From Firm-04 sp964463355 (GTDB lineage Bacteria; Bacillota; Clostridia; Oscillospirales; Ruminococcaceae): a stretch of 41,312 nucleotides of DNA. Shown here in pieces: positions 41,122 to 41,312 of the stretch (positions are counted from its first letter, which is position 1; every line of letters starts with the position of its first letter). Below the pieces are notes generated by a model, which worked only from the letters and a program-made list of their open reading frames with translations, was not told where the DNA came from and ran no database searches. Both the position numbers and the translations under genes were made by a program. The stretch lies in assembly GCA_964463355.1 (NCBI GenBank), contig CAYXBP010000016.1, forward strand, positions 1-41,312. Reading direction: 5' to 3'.

Positions 41122-41197
41122 TGGTGCACCATCAGGGACTCGAACCCGGGACCCACTGATTAAGAGTCAGTTGCTCTACCATCTGAGCTAATGGTGC
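41122..41197 (-). tRNA. tRNA-Lys(CTT)
   Basis: A full 76-base cloverleaf: acceptor GCACCAT/ATGGTGC, anticodon stem ACTGA/TCAGT, loop CTCTTAA showing CTT (reads AAG), T loop TTCGAGT, A73 and an encoded CCA. It is the first gene of the stable-RNA operon, 18 bases after the -10 box. Confidence 0.97.
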
Positions 41198-41214
41198 ACA
41201 TCCTCGACTCAAAT

Positions 41215-41243
41215 ATTATATCACAGGATACAAGATTTGTCAA
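41215..41243 (-). promoter_or_regulatory. Sigma-A promoter of the tRNA-5S operon
   Basis: On the minus strand a perfect TTGACA (41243-41238) and a perfect TATAAT (41220-41215) are 17 bases apart. Upstream sequence (about 41260-41275) resembles the stretch common near clostridial rRNA genes, so an rRNA operon may adjoin outside the window. Confidence 0.92.
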
Positions 41244-41312
41244 GCACTTTTTTGAAAAGATACCCTGAAAACTGAACAGCAAATGCAGAAAGAACAATCA
41301 CAAAGGAAAAGC

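Overview
The window looks like a chromosomal segment of a fibre-degrading, low-to-mid GC Clostridia of the Ruminococcus type. This rests on two secreted polysaccharide-degrading enzymes with type I dockerins, which implies a cellulosome, on strong sigma-A promoters with 17-18 bp spacers and GGAGG ribosome binding sites, on a T-box controlled leucine operon, and on clostridial-style ABC exporters. The species call is inference; the enzyme architectures resemble those I associate with Ruminococcus flavefaciens or R. champanellensis.

Layout: 1-101 is the 3' part of tRNA-Arg(CCT) with its terminator. 195-5274 (minus) is an operon of a 2-hydroxyacyl-CoA dehydratase activase-type ATPase, its separately encoded C-terminal DUF2229-type partner, and tatD. 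5459-11775 (plus) has two independently transcribed cellulosomal genes: a GH74 xyloglucanase with dockerin, and a CE12-CBM13-dockerin-CBM35-CE12 double esterase. 11822-14567 (plus) is a regulator/membrane protein operon (DUF2975, YozG-like XRE, DUF4153/4173, DUF2809) with a dyad at its promoter. 14618-15610 (minus) is a SanA/YdcF-type DUF218 protein preceded by a 13-codon ORF.

15650-23109 (minus) is one tight operon, T-box - ridA-leuA-leuC-leuD-leuB-ilvB-ilvN, for leucine synthesis and the first step of branched-chain amino acid synthesis; the T-box bulge fits a tRNA with A73, as expected for tRNA-Leu. 23217-27258 (minus) is a MarR-regulated heterodimeric ABC exporter.

27427-40700 is a decayed accessory region: a frameshifted membrane gene, recombinase scraps, a truncated AgrC-like kinase beside an intact LytTR regulator, an Rhs (YD repeat) remnant, an IS110 3' end, and two related modules of amidase-domain protein, membrane-anchored protein, MacB-type ATPase and FtsX-type permease. 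Module A (32192-36758) is intact except for a one-base frameshift in an A8 run of the amidase. Module B (37370-40700) is wrecked: its permease carries two homopolymer frameshifts and a stop codon, its ATPase survives only as an inverted N-terminal piece, and its amidase lacks the catalytic-Cys half.

40760-41243 (minus) is a stable-RNA operon in the order tRNA-Lys(CTT), tRNA-Glu(CTC), 5S rRNA, tRNA-Asn(GTT). Its proximity, and that of a tRNA-like leader at 36647-36716, may explain why mobile DNA accumulates here.
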